Shown here piece after piece: positions 25,101 through 33,834 of a stretch of DNA of 64,000 bases (position 1 is the stretch's first letter; every line of letters begins with the position of its first letter). A model generated the notes under the pieces. That model made no database searches and had not been told where the DNA came from. It saw nothing but the letters and a program-made list of their open reading frames with translations. This DNA comes from Eubacteriales bacterium mix99. Lineage in GTDB: Bacteria > Bacillota > Clostridia > Caldicoprobacterales > DTU083. The stretch is from positions 434,001 to 498,000 of the forward strand of contig CP121690.1 in assembly GCA_038396605.1 (NCBI GenBank), in the 5' to 3' direction. Made by a program: the position numbers and the translations under genes.

Positions 25101-27098
25101 GTCCCGGGATGTGATGTTATGAAATTCAAACATGTTTGCCCGCAGCTCCCCTTCCAGAAGGCAAAGCGTCAGCGTATGAAATCCCTTCTCCAGCTCCAGG
25201 TTTCCAAGATGGAGCCCCGCCAGATCCTCCTTTTCCAGTCCTGTCTCCGGGACCGTAAATGAAAACGCCTGGCCGGGATCTTCATCCACAATCCATTGAC
25301 ACACCGCACCGCTGCTTTCCGGACCCAAAGTGGCCGTAACGCCGTAAAGACCGTCTTCGGCAGCATTGACAGAATATTCGGTCCAGTCACCGGGAGTGTT
25401 CAGAACCAGGGAATGGGATCCGTTCCGGTGTACCATACTGCTTTCCTTTTCTCCGGGACGCAGTCCGTCTTCCTTTTCTGCCGCCTTCCGGATATGAAAG
25501 CCCCGGTTTTCTCCTTTCAGATAATGCATGGCGGCAAACTTGCCGGGAAGGTTTTTGACCCCATCGAAATCCCCGGAACCCAGAGCCTCCCCGTTGGCCG
25601 CGATATAACCGAATATGGCATGGCTGCCGGAAGCCCCGATTTTTCCCCCTGGAATATCCGCCTTGTGAAGCGCCAGCTTTCGGGCGCCATTCCAGTATAC
25701 ATAGGTCACCTCCGGCGTATTCTCCACACGAACCGTGCACAATCTCTGATAGTTGTGGACTCTGATCTTTTCCATAGCCACCCTTTTCTCCACCCCATGA
25801 TCTGCCGAGACTAGAGAAAGCGTGTTGTTTTCCGTATCCACCCGGACCGCCCACCAGGAGTCCCCGTCAATCCCGAACTTCAGATCCACCGGACATTTTT
25901 CCCCTGACAATCGAAAATGATACTCTGCGGTAAAGACGCCGGGTACCCTGTCGTTGCTCAGGATTCCCTGATCAGAAACCATAAAGGATTCCGTAGTATG
26001 CGGATCTTCTTCGTCCAGCCATCCATATATGGAAGGCATGGAGGGAACCGGTACCGGAAAGCTCGTGTCTCCCGTGCTGTAAACCAGCCCGCCGTTGGTC
26101 ATCAGCCGGTCCAGGTCATACCTTCTCTGGGGACCGTCCAGCGCAACCAGATTATGATAGGGGGAATAAATGCTGTCCAGATCCGGGCCTGTCACATTGG
26201 AACTGTGCCCCAGCCCGTGAAACGGATCCTCCTGCTCCGACCGCAAAAAGAGGATATTATCCTCCGGCATGATATACTGCCCGAAGGGATTGTCCCCGGT
26301 ATAGGAATAGGCAACCCGGTATCCGGTACTGAGCACATGATTTCCTGTATAGGTCAGGTAATGATACTTCCCCCGCCGGAACATCCCGGGGCCCTCTGTC
26401 CAGCCGTGAAGGGTGGCATTCAGATCCACCTTCCGCAGAGAAGGCAGCATGGTTGCAGGATCCAGACGGGCTGAGTGAATCCGGTTTTCTCCCGGATAAA
26501 GGAAAAACAGGTCCTCATCGTCCGTGATCCAGAAAGAGCCATCTATGGAATGTCCGAAATTATCGGTTACCGGTCGAAACGGTCCCAGGGGACTTTCACT
26601 TTTCAGAATAAAATGGCCCTTGCCTTCCGGAGAGGTGCACATATAAAAGGATCCGTCGTAATATACCACTTCCGGTGCATAGGCAAAATACACATCATCG
26701 CCTTCCGTGGCATACCCCTTATACTCCCAGTGAACCAGATCCACGGATTCATAGACCCGGACCCGGTTTTCGCAGGAAGAGGGATACAGATAATATCTGC
26801 CGTTATACCGCATCACGAAAGGATCTCCGATCCCATATTCCCCACTCCCGGTGAATGGACTTTTCCCATGCTGGCCCTTGATCTCCATGGGATTCTGATA
26901 GGTTTCCGCCTTTTCGGACCCAACTCGTTCCGTCCGGTGAGGAATCTTCTCCCGCATGTCGTTTTCTATCTCCTTCCTGGCTTTCTTTACAGCAGTCTTT
27001 TCACCGCGGGGCTTTCCCGGTCTGCATCCGGCAGAAAATGCCATACACAGGGCAATGAACAAGATGCCGGCTTTTTTACAGAAATCAGAAAACCGCAA
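22182..27098 (-). CDS. Giant lipoprotein: two GH43 proteins fused in frame
   Basis: This 1638-residue protein begins with a lipoprotein signal ('LFIALCMAFSAGC'), so it should be anchored outside the membrane. Module A: GH43 propeller (about 85-400) with 'GIGDPFVMRYNG', 'SIDGSFW' and 'GWTEGPGMF', then a CBM6-like and a laminin-G-like part. Module B repeats the same order from residue 861: 'GAADPFIMRYNG', 'TIDGSIF', 'HWTEGPMI', then the same accessory domains. Both triads are intact. At the junction, AAGGAAAGGAA lies six bases before ATG 861 (24518), and from there the protein starts MKNTTCNPISLP, like the MKTYQNPLSLP start of the neighbouring 743-residue GH43. A lost stop codon between two ancestral genes is likely. 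Confidence 0.87.
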   Translation of the reverse strand: MRFSDFCKKAGILFIALCMAFSAGCRPGKPRGEKTAVKKARKEIENDMREKIPHRTERVGSEKAETYQNPMEIKGQHGKSPFTGSGEYGIGDPFVMRYNGRYYLYPSSCENRVRVYESVDLVHWEYKGYATEGDDVYFAYAPEVVYYDGSFYMCTSPEGKGHFILKSESPLGPFRPVTDNFGHSIDGSFWITDDEDLFFLYPGENRIHSARLDPATMLPSLRKVDLNATLHGWTEGPGMFRRGKYHYLTYTGNHVLSTGYRVAYSYTGDNPFGQYIMPEDNILFLRSEQEDPFHGLGHSSNVTGPDLDSIYSPYHNLVALDGPQRRYDLDRLMTNGGLVYSTGDTSFPVPVPSMPSIYGWLDEEDPHTTESFMVSDQGILSNDRVPGVFTAEYHFRLSGEKCPVDLKFGIDGDSWWAVRVDTENNTLSLVSADHGVEKRVAMEKIRVHNYQRLCTVRVENTPEVTYVYWNGARKLALHKADIPGGKIGASGSHAIFGYIAANGEALGSGDFDGVKNLPGKFAAMHYLKGENRGFHIRKAAEKEDGLRPGEKESSMVHRNGSHSLVLNTPGDWTEYSVNAAEDGLYGVTATLGPESSGAVCQWIVDEDPGQAFSFTVPETGLEKEDLAGLHLGNLELEKGFHTLTLCLLEGELRANMFEFHNITSRDWDYDSQFSIRQDRKEWLLLGPWKMQGGKLAIKGEQDGMAVVGKPGMMDYEMDLDMEIPRKGSGESGVMFRVTNPSRMDAQVRESFTGYGLSIGEENMTFCKYNYGKIGTSRIIRLGENHSDHVRLRVVVQNNRIRIYRKGEKKPAMDFYDPRPWLYGRIGFYSFGRELTVRHLSVKPIPFTNSSIHQSEGKERKMKNTTCNPISLPVKTRDGAADPFIMRYNGWYYLYTTGEVNIWRSRDLADWTYAGTANPQKPLKAAYAPEVYYRNGQFYMYTSPAGNGHYVLRSDQPDGPFEPVTDNIGLTIDGSIFMEDDGSWYFTHAGDRGILGHSMSSPTEIDLPGKLLGSTYMGHWTEGPMILKRDGRYFLTYTGNHFQSSGYRVNYSVSGDGPLGPYRRPTNNPILINDQDSQHSLGHSSFVPGPDLDSVYIAYHCYSEGVSPRLLNLDRLSFNGSRMTVNGPTWFPMPKASLPNFALWPENDPVSHMETSKDGEWKILLSREKTQDCYTAEWNLSGGSGDTGIVCCSDGKGSDIRLLREKDGTEMKIEKHSRGTAELLGTFDLPEGFDWKVLHTIRIQFGPQRLDVFLDNMHQLTCADPGPGAGKIGYIYTGSRPEIGFTGFSDACRGSGDGQSVKPVPGQFDAIHHLPGEGEGFGGKVGTGSLPGDVRTLKLKEEGAWASYAVNVEKEGLYGVALQMRRKEKTTDDEAFQDSKLEILQDGKSLDIFSAHPQNDSQNGESRAASKGEKAGPADLSPVPLGKIRLSSGQHRLTFRFAGGRDPEILDVQLYHAESLGFPMDLPLTRKQKEMKIIGSPRFVFRAEGMKMPRRGDGKMITGSKAWTDYTVQVTVTPGSFGMGRSGLMVRSTNESYHPDQNPNAMQGYFIGMESDGISLWRMNYEDSRVMEKVPFQPEKGKEYTLRGTVRGSCIQVYLNDRKDPVISCTDPEPFLYGRIGIWSFHEEAVYRDLKAWSD

Positions 27099-27171
27099 TT
27101 TTTCTCCCCTCCCGATCTTTCCTTCTCCTGCTTTCCTTCCTGCAGTCCGTCCGATTATCAGCCATCTGCCG

Positions 27172-28044
27172 CTACTTCATCCCGGAGTAAGCCATTGTGT
27201 TCATGACATTGCTTTGAAGAATCACAAAGAGAACAACATTTGGCATGAACATAATCAGACCAGCCGCTGCAGCAACGCCCTGTCCGGCAACAATATTGGT
27301 GTTGGAAGCCAGGGAATTCATGAAAAACGCCAGGGTTCTCATGTTCTCCTGTGTGACAAACAAAGTGGAAGTCTCCACATTGTTCCACACCGCCTGAAAC
27401 GCCAGGATGGCAATCGTAGCAAGGGCAGGCCGGATCATCGGCAGCACGATCTTCCAGTAAATACGGTAATGGGACGCACCGTCCACCACCGCCGCTTCCA
27501 TCAGCTCATCCGGCACCTGGTCAATAAACTGCTTCACAAGGAACAGCCCCACCGGCATGGCCATCAGCGGAAGAATGTGCGCCAGATAGGTATCCATGAT
27601 CCCCAGCCGGTCTATGACCAGATATCTTGGAATGGTTACCGCTACCGGCACAAACATCAGGGCAATGGTGTTGATCTCAAACAGCTGGTCCTTTCCGCGA
27701 AACTTCAGTTTCGACAGGGCAAAGCCGGCCATGGAACTGATGACAACGGTCAGAAGCACAACGACAACGGTAATCACAACGCTGTTGAACAGATACCGCC
27801 CCATGGGGATCCCTGATTGTTGGGTAGTCTGAAACAGCTTTCGAAAATTATCCGTTGTGGGCTGATGCGCAAAAAACCGGGGTGGAAAGGCAAACAGCTC
27901 ATTGATCGGCTTAAAGGCGTGATTTATGATATATACAATGGGAAGCAGCATAAAAATGGAAATGGGGATCAAATAGGCGTAAATTTTCAGCTGACTTTTG
28001 TGAAATCTCTTTGGATCAATCCGGGTCGCCTGTCGGACACTCAT
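27172..28044 (-). CDS. Sugar ABC transporter permease, MalG-like (probably system 1)
   Basis: This 290-residue permease has six hydrophobic segments and the EAA loop '[23 protein letters not shown]'. AAGGAGG lies seven bases before the ATG. The adjacent system 2 already has its own MalF/MalG pair, so this permease is the natural partner of the lone MalF-like permease at 35870-36814. That assignment is inferred from counting partners, not from sequence. It lies between the system 2 binding protein and the GH43 lipoprotein. Confidence 0.9.
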   Translation of the reverse strand: MSVRQATRIDPKRFHKSQLKIYAYLIPISIFMLLPIVYIINHAFKPINELFAFPPRFFAHQPTTDNFRKLFQTTQQSGIPMGRYLFNSVVITVVVVLLTVVISSMAGFALSKLKFRGKDQLFEINTIALMFVPVAVTIPRYLVIDRLGIMDTYLAHILPLMAMPVGLFLVKQFIDQVPDELMEAAVVDGASHYRIYWKIVLPMIRPALATIAILAFQAVWNNVETSTLFVTQENMRTLAFFMNSLASNTNIVAGQGVAAAAGLIMFMPNVVLFVILQSNVMNTMAYSGMK

Positions 28045-28111
28045 AATCCAACCTCCTTAAAATGCAGGCATACAGACTCCCTCCTGCATGCCTGCATTGA
28101 CTCCGTTATTT

Positions 28112-29566
28112 TTACTTGATGGAATAGAGCTCTTTGATCAGCTCCACGTCTTTCTCCCTGAATTCATTCAATTTATCGTTCAGTTCCTCCACAACATCCT
28201 CCGGACGGACTTCCCGGCGTTCAATCTTGCCTATCATGTCCTGATCTCCCATCCAGGCATCAAAATCCGCCCAGCCGGGCGCAATGGGCCATGGAGATGG
28301 CGTAATATCCGTCAGATGTTCATAAAATGCCTTCATAGACTCATTGGGAGCTGTGTCAATGATCTGTTTCCAGACCTCCTTGTTGGTAATAACAGGTAGA
28401 CGTGATACCGGCGCTCCTGCTTTCTTGTATCCTGCCAAACGATTCTTACAGGCTTCCTTTCCCCAGGAAGTCCATTTCTGAAGTTCCCAGGCTTCCCTGG
28501 GGTGTTTCGTGGTGGCAGAAATCACACTGTTGTCAATCAGGGCCATCTGGCGTCCGGTGGGTCCCTTGGGCAATGGATAGAACAGGAATTCCATTCCCGT
28601 TTCCTTGGACACTTCATCCTGAAATTTGGCTATGGTCCAGGGCCAGTCAATATGCATGGCTACCCGTCCTTTTCCCGGAGGCCATGCTGCAGGATCACCC
28701 AGGACATTCTGCTTTTCATCCTCGCTCATCCACTCGCAAACCTTCTGGTCAATCCAGTCCAGCCTCCAGTTCCAGGCATCTACCCAGGTCTGTCCCATAT
28801 CATACTTTTTCCCGTCCCAGCCGTAACGGGTTTTTCCGTTATACCAGGCGTCCATCAGATCGTAATAGATGGGTTGGGAAGTTCCGAAATAATAATCCTC
28901 CGGATGGCTCATCCGTTCCGCAATTTTCTTGAAATCATCCACAGTCCAGTCATAATCCGGCAGGGGTTCGTTATACTTTTCAAACAGGGTTTTGTTGAGA
29001 AAAATCATATGGGGGAACATGACACAGGGTACATGGAACCTGTGCCCCGCAATGGTCGACAAATCCCGTACTCCCGGATAAATCTCCTTTGTATCCGGGT
29101 CAGCGTCAAACAGATCCGTTACATCCAGTGCCCATTGATTCTTTACCGCATCGGTCACACTGAACACCCAAAAAACGTCCGGCAACGTACCGGAAGCCGC
29201 ATTGTTATACAATGCTTCGTTCCAGTTGTCCTGTTCGATCTCCACAAAATTCACATGGATATTGGGATAGGCGTCCGTAAAGGCTGCCAGTTGTTCGTCT
29301 CTCGCCTCGATTTCACCCTTTTCCTTCAGACCCCAGCAGGCATAGGACAACGTGATATCCTCCTTCGTCATGGGATCCAGGCCACCCTCCTTACCGGACT
29401 TTTTTCCGTCGTCTTTGCCCTTCCCGTCAGCATCCGCGGAATTGTTTTCCTTGCCGCCTTTCGGCTGGCCAGCTGTCTTGTCCCCACCCTTGCAGGCGCT
29501 CAGGGCGGAAAGCGTAAGAACCATTACCAGCAGCAAAACAACACTCTTTTTCCCAAAATGCTTCAC
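28112..29566 (-). CDS. Sugar ABC transporter substrate-binding lipoprotein (system 2)
   Basis: This 484-residue family 1 solute-binding protein has the signal 'VKHFGKKSVVLLLVMVLTLSALSAC' (lipobox LSAC) and then a Lys/Gly/Asp-rich linker. The mature region shows 'ITLSYACWGLKEKGEIEARDEQLAAF', 'LPDVFWVFSVTDAVKN', 'MIFLNKTLFEKYNEPLPDYDWTVDDFKK' and 'RVAMHIDWPWTIAKF'. The start is GTG at 29566, nine bases after AAGGAGG; the frame is open ten codons further but then lacks a ribosome site. Permeases 29633-31589 lie directly upstream and should be its partners. Confidence 0.9.
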   Translation of the reverse strand: MKHFGKKSVVLLLVMVLTLSALSACKGGDKTAGQPKGGKENNSADADGKGKDDGKKSGKEGGLDPMTKEDITLSYACWGLKEKGEIEARDEQLAAFTDAYPNIHVNFVEIEQDNWNEALYNNAASGTLPDVFWVFSVTDAVKNQWALDVTDLFDADPDTKEIYPGVRDLSTIAGHRFHVPCVMFPHMIFLNKTLFEKYNEPLPDYDWTVDDFKKIAERMSHPEDYYFGTSQPIYYDLMDAWYNGKTRYGWDGKKYDMGQTWVDAWNWRLDWIDQKVCEWMSEDEKQNVLGDPAAWPPGKGRVAMHIDWPWTIAKFQDEVSKETGMEFLFYPLPKGPTGRQMALIDNSVISATTKHPREAWELQKWTSWGKEACKNRLAGYKKAGAPVSRLPVITNKEVWKQIIDTAPNESMKAFYEHLTDITPSPWPIAPGWADFDAWMGDQDMIGKIERREVRPEDVVEELNDKLNEFREKDVELIKELYSIK

Positions 29567-29632
29567 GATTTCACTCCTCCTTCTTTTTTGTCCCATTTAT
29601 CACATCGGCATTCGCCGTTATGACCTGAAAAA

Positions 29633-30634
29633 TTATTCCCCGGTAATCCCGGTGCGTTCAATACTTTCCACAAAATATCTCTGAAGCAGAAAATACACAA
29701 TGAGAAGCGGCAGAATACTCACCATCGTTCCCGCCATACGGATTGCCTCATTTACCACAGTATCTGCGGATGTCCCGGTAGACCAGGATCCCGACACCTG
29801 CTGAATATACTTTTTATAGTTGTCTTCAAACCGCATAAGCTCCATCAGAATCGTGGAAATGGATTTCTGATTGCCGATATTGGCGCTTCCCAAAAAGAGG
29901 GAACTGAAGTAGGTCTCATTCCAATACCAGACGAAAGAAAACAAAATGGAGACGACAAAGGCCGGTACAGCCAGAGGAACGGCAATGGTCAAAAATATCC
30001 GGAGATCCCCGGCTCCATCCACCCTCGCTGCTTCTTCCAGGGAAGCAGGCGTCTGCCTGAAAAACTGGGTAAAGATCAGAATAAAGATCGCGCTGTTCAG
30101 CCCCTGGCCCAGCATGGCGGGATAAATCAGCACCTTCATGGTCCCGATCATTTTATAATCTGAATACATCAGATATCGCGGTACCATCATGACATGAGGC
30201 GGGACCACAAAGGTCAGCAGTACCAAAAGCATCAGGAAGGATTTCCCGCGAAAGTGATATCGGGCAAATCCATATCCCGTTATGGCACTGATGGCTGTCT
30301 GGAAAAGGGAGGGAACAACGGAAAGCAACAGGGTGGGACCGATGTTTTCCCGGAACTTCATAACCTCCAGAGCCTGCTTGTAGTTCCCCAATGAGATATG
30401 TGTCGGAATCCATTTAACGGAATCGTCCAGCAGATCATCCAGAGACATAAAGCTCGTGACAAACATGCGCAGAATGGGATACAGATAGATAAACCCCAGA
30501 GCAATCAGCATGATATATACAAAGGTCAAAAAAAGGATGCCGCTTTTACTTCTCGTCCCAAAAAGAAGTTTCCTTGCCTTGTTCTTATGATTTTCCAGCC
30601 AAATCCTGTTTTTCTGAGTTACTGCGTTTTGCAT
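29633..30634 (-). CDS. Sugar ABC transporter permease, MalG-like (system 2)
   Basis: This 333-residue permease has a longer cytoplasmic N-terminus (about 30 residues) than usual. The EAA loop is 'LEEAARVDGAGDLRIFLTIAVPL'. Only four bases separate it from the upstream permease, which indicates translational coupling. GGGAGGGAG precedes the ATG. Confidence 0.91.
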   Translation of the reverse strand: MQNAVTQKNRIWLENHKNKARKLLFGTRSKSGILFLTFVYIMLIALGFIYLYPILRMFVTSFMSLDDLLDDSVKWIPTHISLGNYKQALEVMKFRENIGPTLLLSVVPSLFQTAISAITGYGFARYHFRGKSFLMLLVLLTFVVPPHVMMVPRYLMYSDYKMIGTMKVLIYPAMLGQGLNSAIFILIFTQFFRQTPASLEEAARVDGAGDLRIFLTIAVPLAVPAFVVSILFSFVWYWNETYFSSLFLGSANIGNQKSISTILMELMRFEDNYKKYIQQVSGSWSTGTSADTVVNEAIRMAGTMVSILPLLIVYFLLQRYFVESIERTGITGE

Positions 30635-30638
30635 GATT

Positions 30639-31589
30639 TCATCTCCCTCCCTGTTTGACCAGCTTTGCTATTTTTCTTTTCTGTATCTTCTGTTCCTTTT
30701 TGGCGTGTTTTTCTTCCGCATTGGACTTCTCCCGCCCGGCGATCAAATATATGACTCCCATAATAAGCAGCAGCCCCAGGGAATAGATCCAGGCCATGGC
30801 AGAGGCAATGCCAAACCCGGTATTGGGATTCAACATATTGGACTTGATCAGACCGATTACCTCATTGATCTCCGATGTCCCCAGAAATACAAGAATATAA
30901 ATTGCGTCCACCAACAGAATGCTTTTCAAGGCCGGCAGGGTAATCTTCCAGAATACCACCCAGGCAGACGCACCGTCGATCAAAGCGGCCTCATACAGAT
31001 TCGAATCAATTTTCTGCAGCCCGGCCAGGTTGATCAGAATCGGCACACCGGAATACCACAAAATCAGAATCAGCTGTTGGAACAGATAGGTAATCGGACT
31101 TTTCAGAAAGCTTGGCAGCGTTTCATTGATAATATCGTAAATCCCATACTGCTCCATCATGGGCACGGTGGTCGCGCCTTCCTGAATCAGGTTATTCAGC
31201 ACCGGACCGCTGACAACGATGATGGGAAGAAAAAACAGCGTCCGGAAGAAACCCTTGAAGTGGATTTTCTGGTTGATCAGCATGGCAATCATCAGGGCAA
31301 ACACCAATATGATCGGAAGACTGAAGAGGGTATTGATAAAGAAATCCTTCGTGCGTTCCACAAAATAAATATCTTTTGTAAAAATATAGGCAAAATTATC
31401 AAAACCCACCGGCTTCACGATCCTTGCCTTTGCCGTAATGCGTACGCTGCTAATGCTGTAAAGTACAGACTGAACAATGGGGTTGGCAAAAAAGATCAGA
31501 AACCCCACGGTCCAGGGCAATACAAAAAGATAACCTTTTCTCTCCTGACGAGCTGTCACACTTCGTACGGACCCTCGTTTCCCGATCAT
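30639..31589 (-). CDS. Sugar ABC transporter permease, MalF/LplB-like (system 2)
   Basis: This 316-residue permease has the start segment 'RKGYLFVLPWTVGFLIFF', six hydrophobic stretches and the EAA loop 'LYEAALIDGASAWVVFWKITLPA'. The C-terminal tail is strongly basic (Lys/Arg-rich, last 25 residues). It starts one base after the DUF5696 gene ends, so it is co-transcribed with it. Confidence 0.91.
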   Translation of the reverse strand: MIGKRGSVRSVTARQERKGYLFVLPWTVGFLIFFANPIVQSVLYSISSVRITAKARIVKPVGFDNFAYIFTKDIYFVERTKDFFINTLFSLPIILVFALMIAMLINQKIHFKGFFRTLFFLPIIVVSGPVLNNLIQEGATTVPMMEQYGIYDIINETLPSFLKSPITYLFQQLILILWYSGVPILINLAGLQKIDSNLYEAALIDGASAWVVFWKITLPALKSILLVDAIYILVFLGTSEINEVIGLIKSNMLNPNTGFGIASAMAWIYSLGLLLIMGVIYLIAGREKSNAEEKHAKKEQKIQKRKIAKLVKQGGR

Positions 31590-31590
31590 A

Positions 31591-33834
31591 TCAATTCACC
31601 TCAAATAAACGATAGGACTGCGGCTCCACCGTTGCATTCCTGTATGGGAAATCCTGCCTCCCATAATTCACCACAATCTCCACCCCGTTATCATAAACAA
31701 CCTTCACCACATCCTCCGACAAAGCCTCATGCTTCTGGATACCCGCATCCCCGATCCGGTCATGCAGTTCCCGGAACAATCTGTAATATTCCTTGACCAC
31801 CGGTTCATAATCCGTAAATTTGGAAGCAAAGAAATCCGATGAATTCGTATCCTTCAATTCTGTTGAGTCCTCCCAGGTCAGAAGGAAGGACGGATAAGCC
31901 CCATACTCCACCATTTTTAATAAAAATTTTGTTCGATTCGGCTCAAAGTTGGCATAATCTGAATAATAAGGAAGGATTCCTTTCAATACCATGGGCAGGA
32001 ACGGAACCTCCCGACTGATATAATTGTAATTGGAAGTCGCCAGGGGGAGATCGAAATAATGGTCCGTATATTTCCACAGATAATCAAAGGGTCGGATCAT
32101 CGCCTTCTGATACCCCTGGAATCCTTTCATCATGGAATCTGTCATGTTCCTGGTTTCCTCCCTGGGATGCACTGCGCCCCGGGAAAAATAAGAGTATAGG
32201 GTATTGGCATTGGAGCCTACCGTAATCCCATGAAGGTTGGTATCTTCAAACTTCTCCCGGAATTTCCCCGAGTCCGACAGGGAACGGGGAGGCGTCAGAT
32301 AATAGAATTCCGGGTACAACGGCTTGTTGGTTTTCTTTTTCGCTATCGTCTTTCCCAGATTCTTTGCGATATCGGTGGAGGAGTCATACTTCCGGTCCGG
32401 ATTGGCCAACAGGAAATCCTGATACAGCATCAGCTCGGAGCCTTTCTTTTTCAGCCTGGCCGCCAGGCCGTTCAGCTGATCCATATCTCCTACCGACTTT
32501 TCCACGGTATAGTTGTTGCTGCCGTATGCCAGGGAAAGGCCGCCGCTTTGCCATCCCATATAGGTCGGCAGAATCCGGTCCACGCCCTTTTTCTCCAGTC
32601 TTTCCATCATGGATCCCATCTGTTCCACCGTGGTCATAGGTACCTTTGCCTTGAATACGATCCATTTCTTGCTTTCTGCTCCCAGAAAATCCAGGCGAAT
32701 CCGAAACTCGGTATCTTTTTTCTCCAGCCTGTCTGTTTTCAGCAGGTAATTGCGGTAGGCTTTTGCCATCCCGGAATAGTCCGCCTGATCTCCGGACAAC
32801 ACAATGAACCGTACTCCCACATCACGGAAGCTTCCTTCCTTCGGTGCGGCGATAATGCCGCTGCCACGGGATACCTGTGTAATAAACTCCTTGCGGTACA
32901 GGTACTTCACCGTCACCCAGTTGTAGTTGGTCATTACGCCATTCGGGTAGGCCAGAAGCTCAGCGTCGGATGTCCCGTCCTCCGCAATGCCAAGCAGGGC
33001 CATGTTCCGGTCCGTATGGGCGATGCCGAAAACCGGCATAACGATTTGTTCCGGAGGCTTCACACTGGGCCAGTTCATCTTCTGGGAAACCTCAGCATCC
33101 ACGGCGATATTTTCCCCGTATATTTTCTTGGCATAGGGAGCATTGTAACGGCCCTTGTTATCCTGCAATTCCACCAGCGCGCCGGAGCCTTCCGGAATAA
33201 ACAGGTATCCTTTCTCCTCATCCAGACGGGAAGCTCCCATGAAGGGATACAGATAAACTGCACCCAGACGGAACTGCTCCCCTTCATAGATGCTTTCCGC
33301 CGGAACCTTTGCGGTCATGCCGTCCTCTGTCAGCTCCACCACAACGGTAAAGGCTATTTTCAGTTTTTCGTAGGAAATCGTGGCCTGAAATCCATTTTCC
33401 TTCTTTTTTATGTATTTCTGCGGCGACCGGTTGAACATATCCGCCCGCTCCAAAGCAGGAGAAGTTCCATTGTAAAATTCGATGGCGACACCGGACTCCA
33501 GAAATCCTTTCCAGGATTCATTCAGCGGATCCTTTCCCGGATTGAAAACAGAGGACATGGTCTCGCCGGTGGATTTGTCCTCCAGGGTAATCCCCAGGGA
33601 AACCGGATCCAGAATCATTTTCAGCCTCTGATTTTCTGCAGCCACAAAGGGCGAATCCCCTGTCCCCCTATCGGAAGACCCCGGCAAAAATTTTGAAAAG
33701 TCCCCGGCTTTTCCTCCTTTCCCGGCTACCTTCGTTCTGTGATTGATTGCATAGATCAGGCCGGCAAAAACAGCCACAACACAAATCAGTATCCCAATAT
33801 TCCGCAGAAAAGCAGCGACCTTCCTATGAGACAC
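31591..33834 (-). CDS. DUF5696 family membrane-anchored extracytoplasmic protein
   Basis: This 747-residue protein has a short cytoplasmic start, one membrane helix (about 11-29) and a large exported domain. The whole agrees with the DUF5696 family that I know beside sugar importers and Yip1 proteins in Paenibacillus and Clostridia. Motifs such as 'DRILPTYMGWQSGGLSLAYG' and 'YLTPPRSLSDSGKF' and the alternating pattern in residues 350-650 suggest a TIM-barrel-like, glycosidase-related domain, but no catalytic pair can be assigned. The GTG start at 33834 follows AAAGAGGTG and overlaps the end of the Yip1 gene by 11 bases, so the two are tightly coupled. Function unknown; a role in handling polysaccharide at the cell surface is inferred. 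Confidence 0.75.
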   Translation of the reverse strand: MSHRKVAAFLRNIGILICVVAVFAGLIYAINHRTKVAGKGGKAGDFSKFLPGSSDRGTGDSPFVAAENQRLKMILDPVSLGITLEDKSTGETMSSVFNPGKDPLNESWKGFLESGVAIEFYNGTSPALERADMFNRSPQKYIKKKENGFQATISYEKLKIAFTVVVELTEDGMTAKVPAESIYEGEQFRLGAVYLYPFMGASRLDEEKGYLFIPEGSGALVELQDNKGRYNAPYAKKIYGENIAVDAEVSQKMNWPSVKPPEQIVMPVFGIAHTDRNMALLGIAEDGTSDAELLAYPNGVMTNYNWVTVKYLYRKEFITQVSRGSGIIAAPKEGSFRDVGVRFIVLSGDQADYSGMAKAYRNYLLKTDRLEKKDTEFRIRLDFLGAESKKWIVFKAKVPMTTVEQMGSMMERLEKKGVDRILPTYMGWQSGGLSLAYGSNNYTVEKSVGDMDQLNGLAARLKKKGSELMLYQDFLLANPDRKYDSSTDIAKNLGKTIAKKKTNKPLYPEFYYLTPPRSLSDSGKFREKFEDTNLHGITVGSNANTLYSYFSRGAVHPREETRNMTDSMMKGFQGYQKAMIRPFDYLWKYTDHYFDLPLATSNYNYISREVPFLPMVLKGILPYYSDYANFEPNRTKFLLKMVEYGAYPSFLLTWEDSTELKDTNSSDFFASKFTDYEPVVKEYYRLFRELHDRIGDAGIQKHEALSEDVVKVVYDNGVEIVVNYGRQDFPYRNATVEPQSYRLFEVN

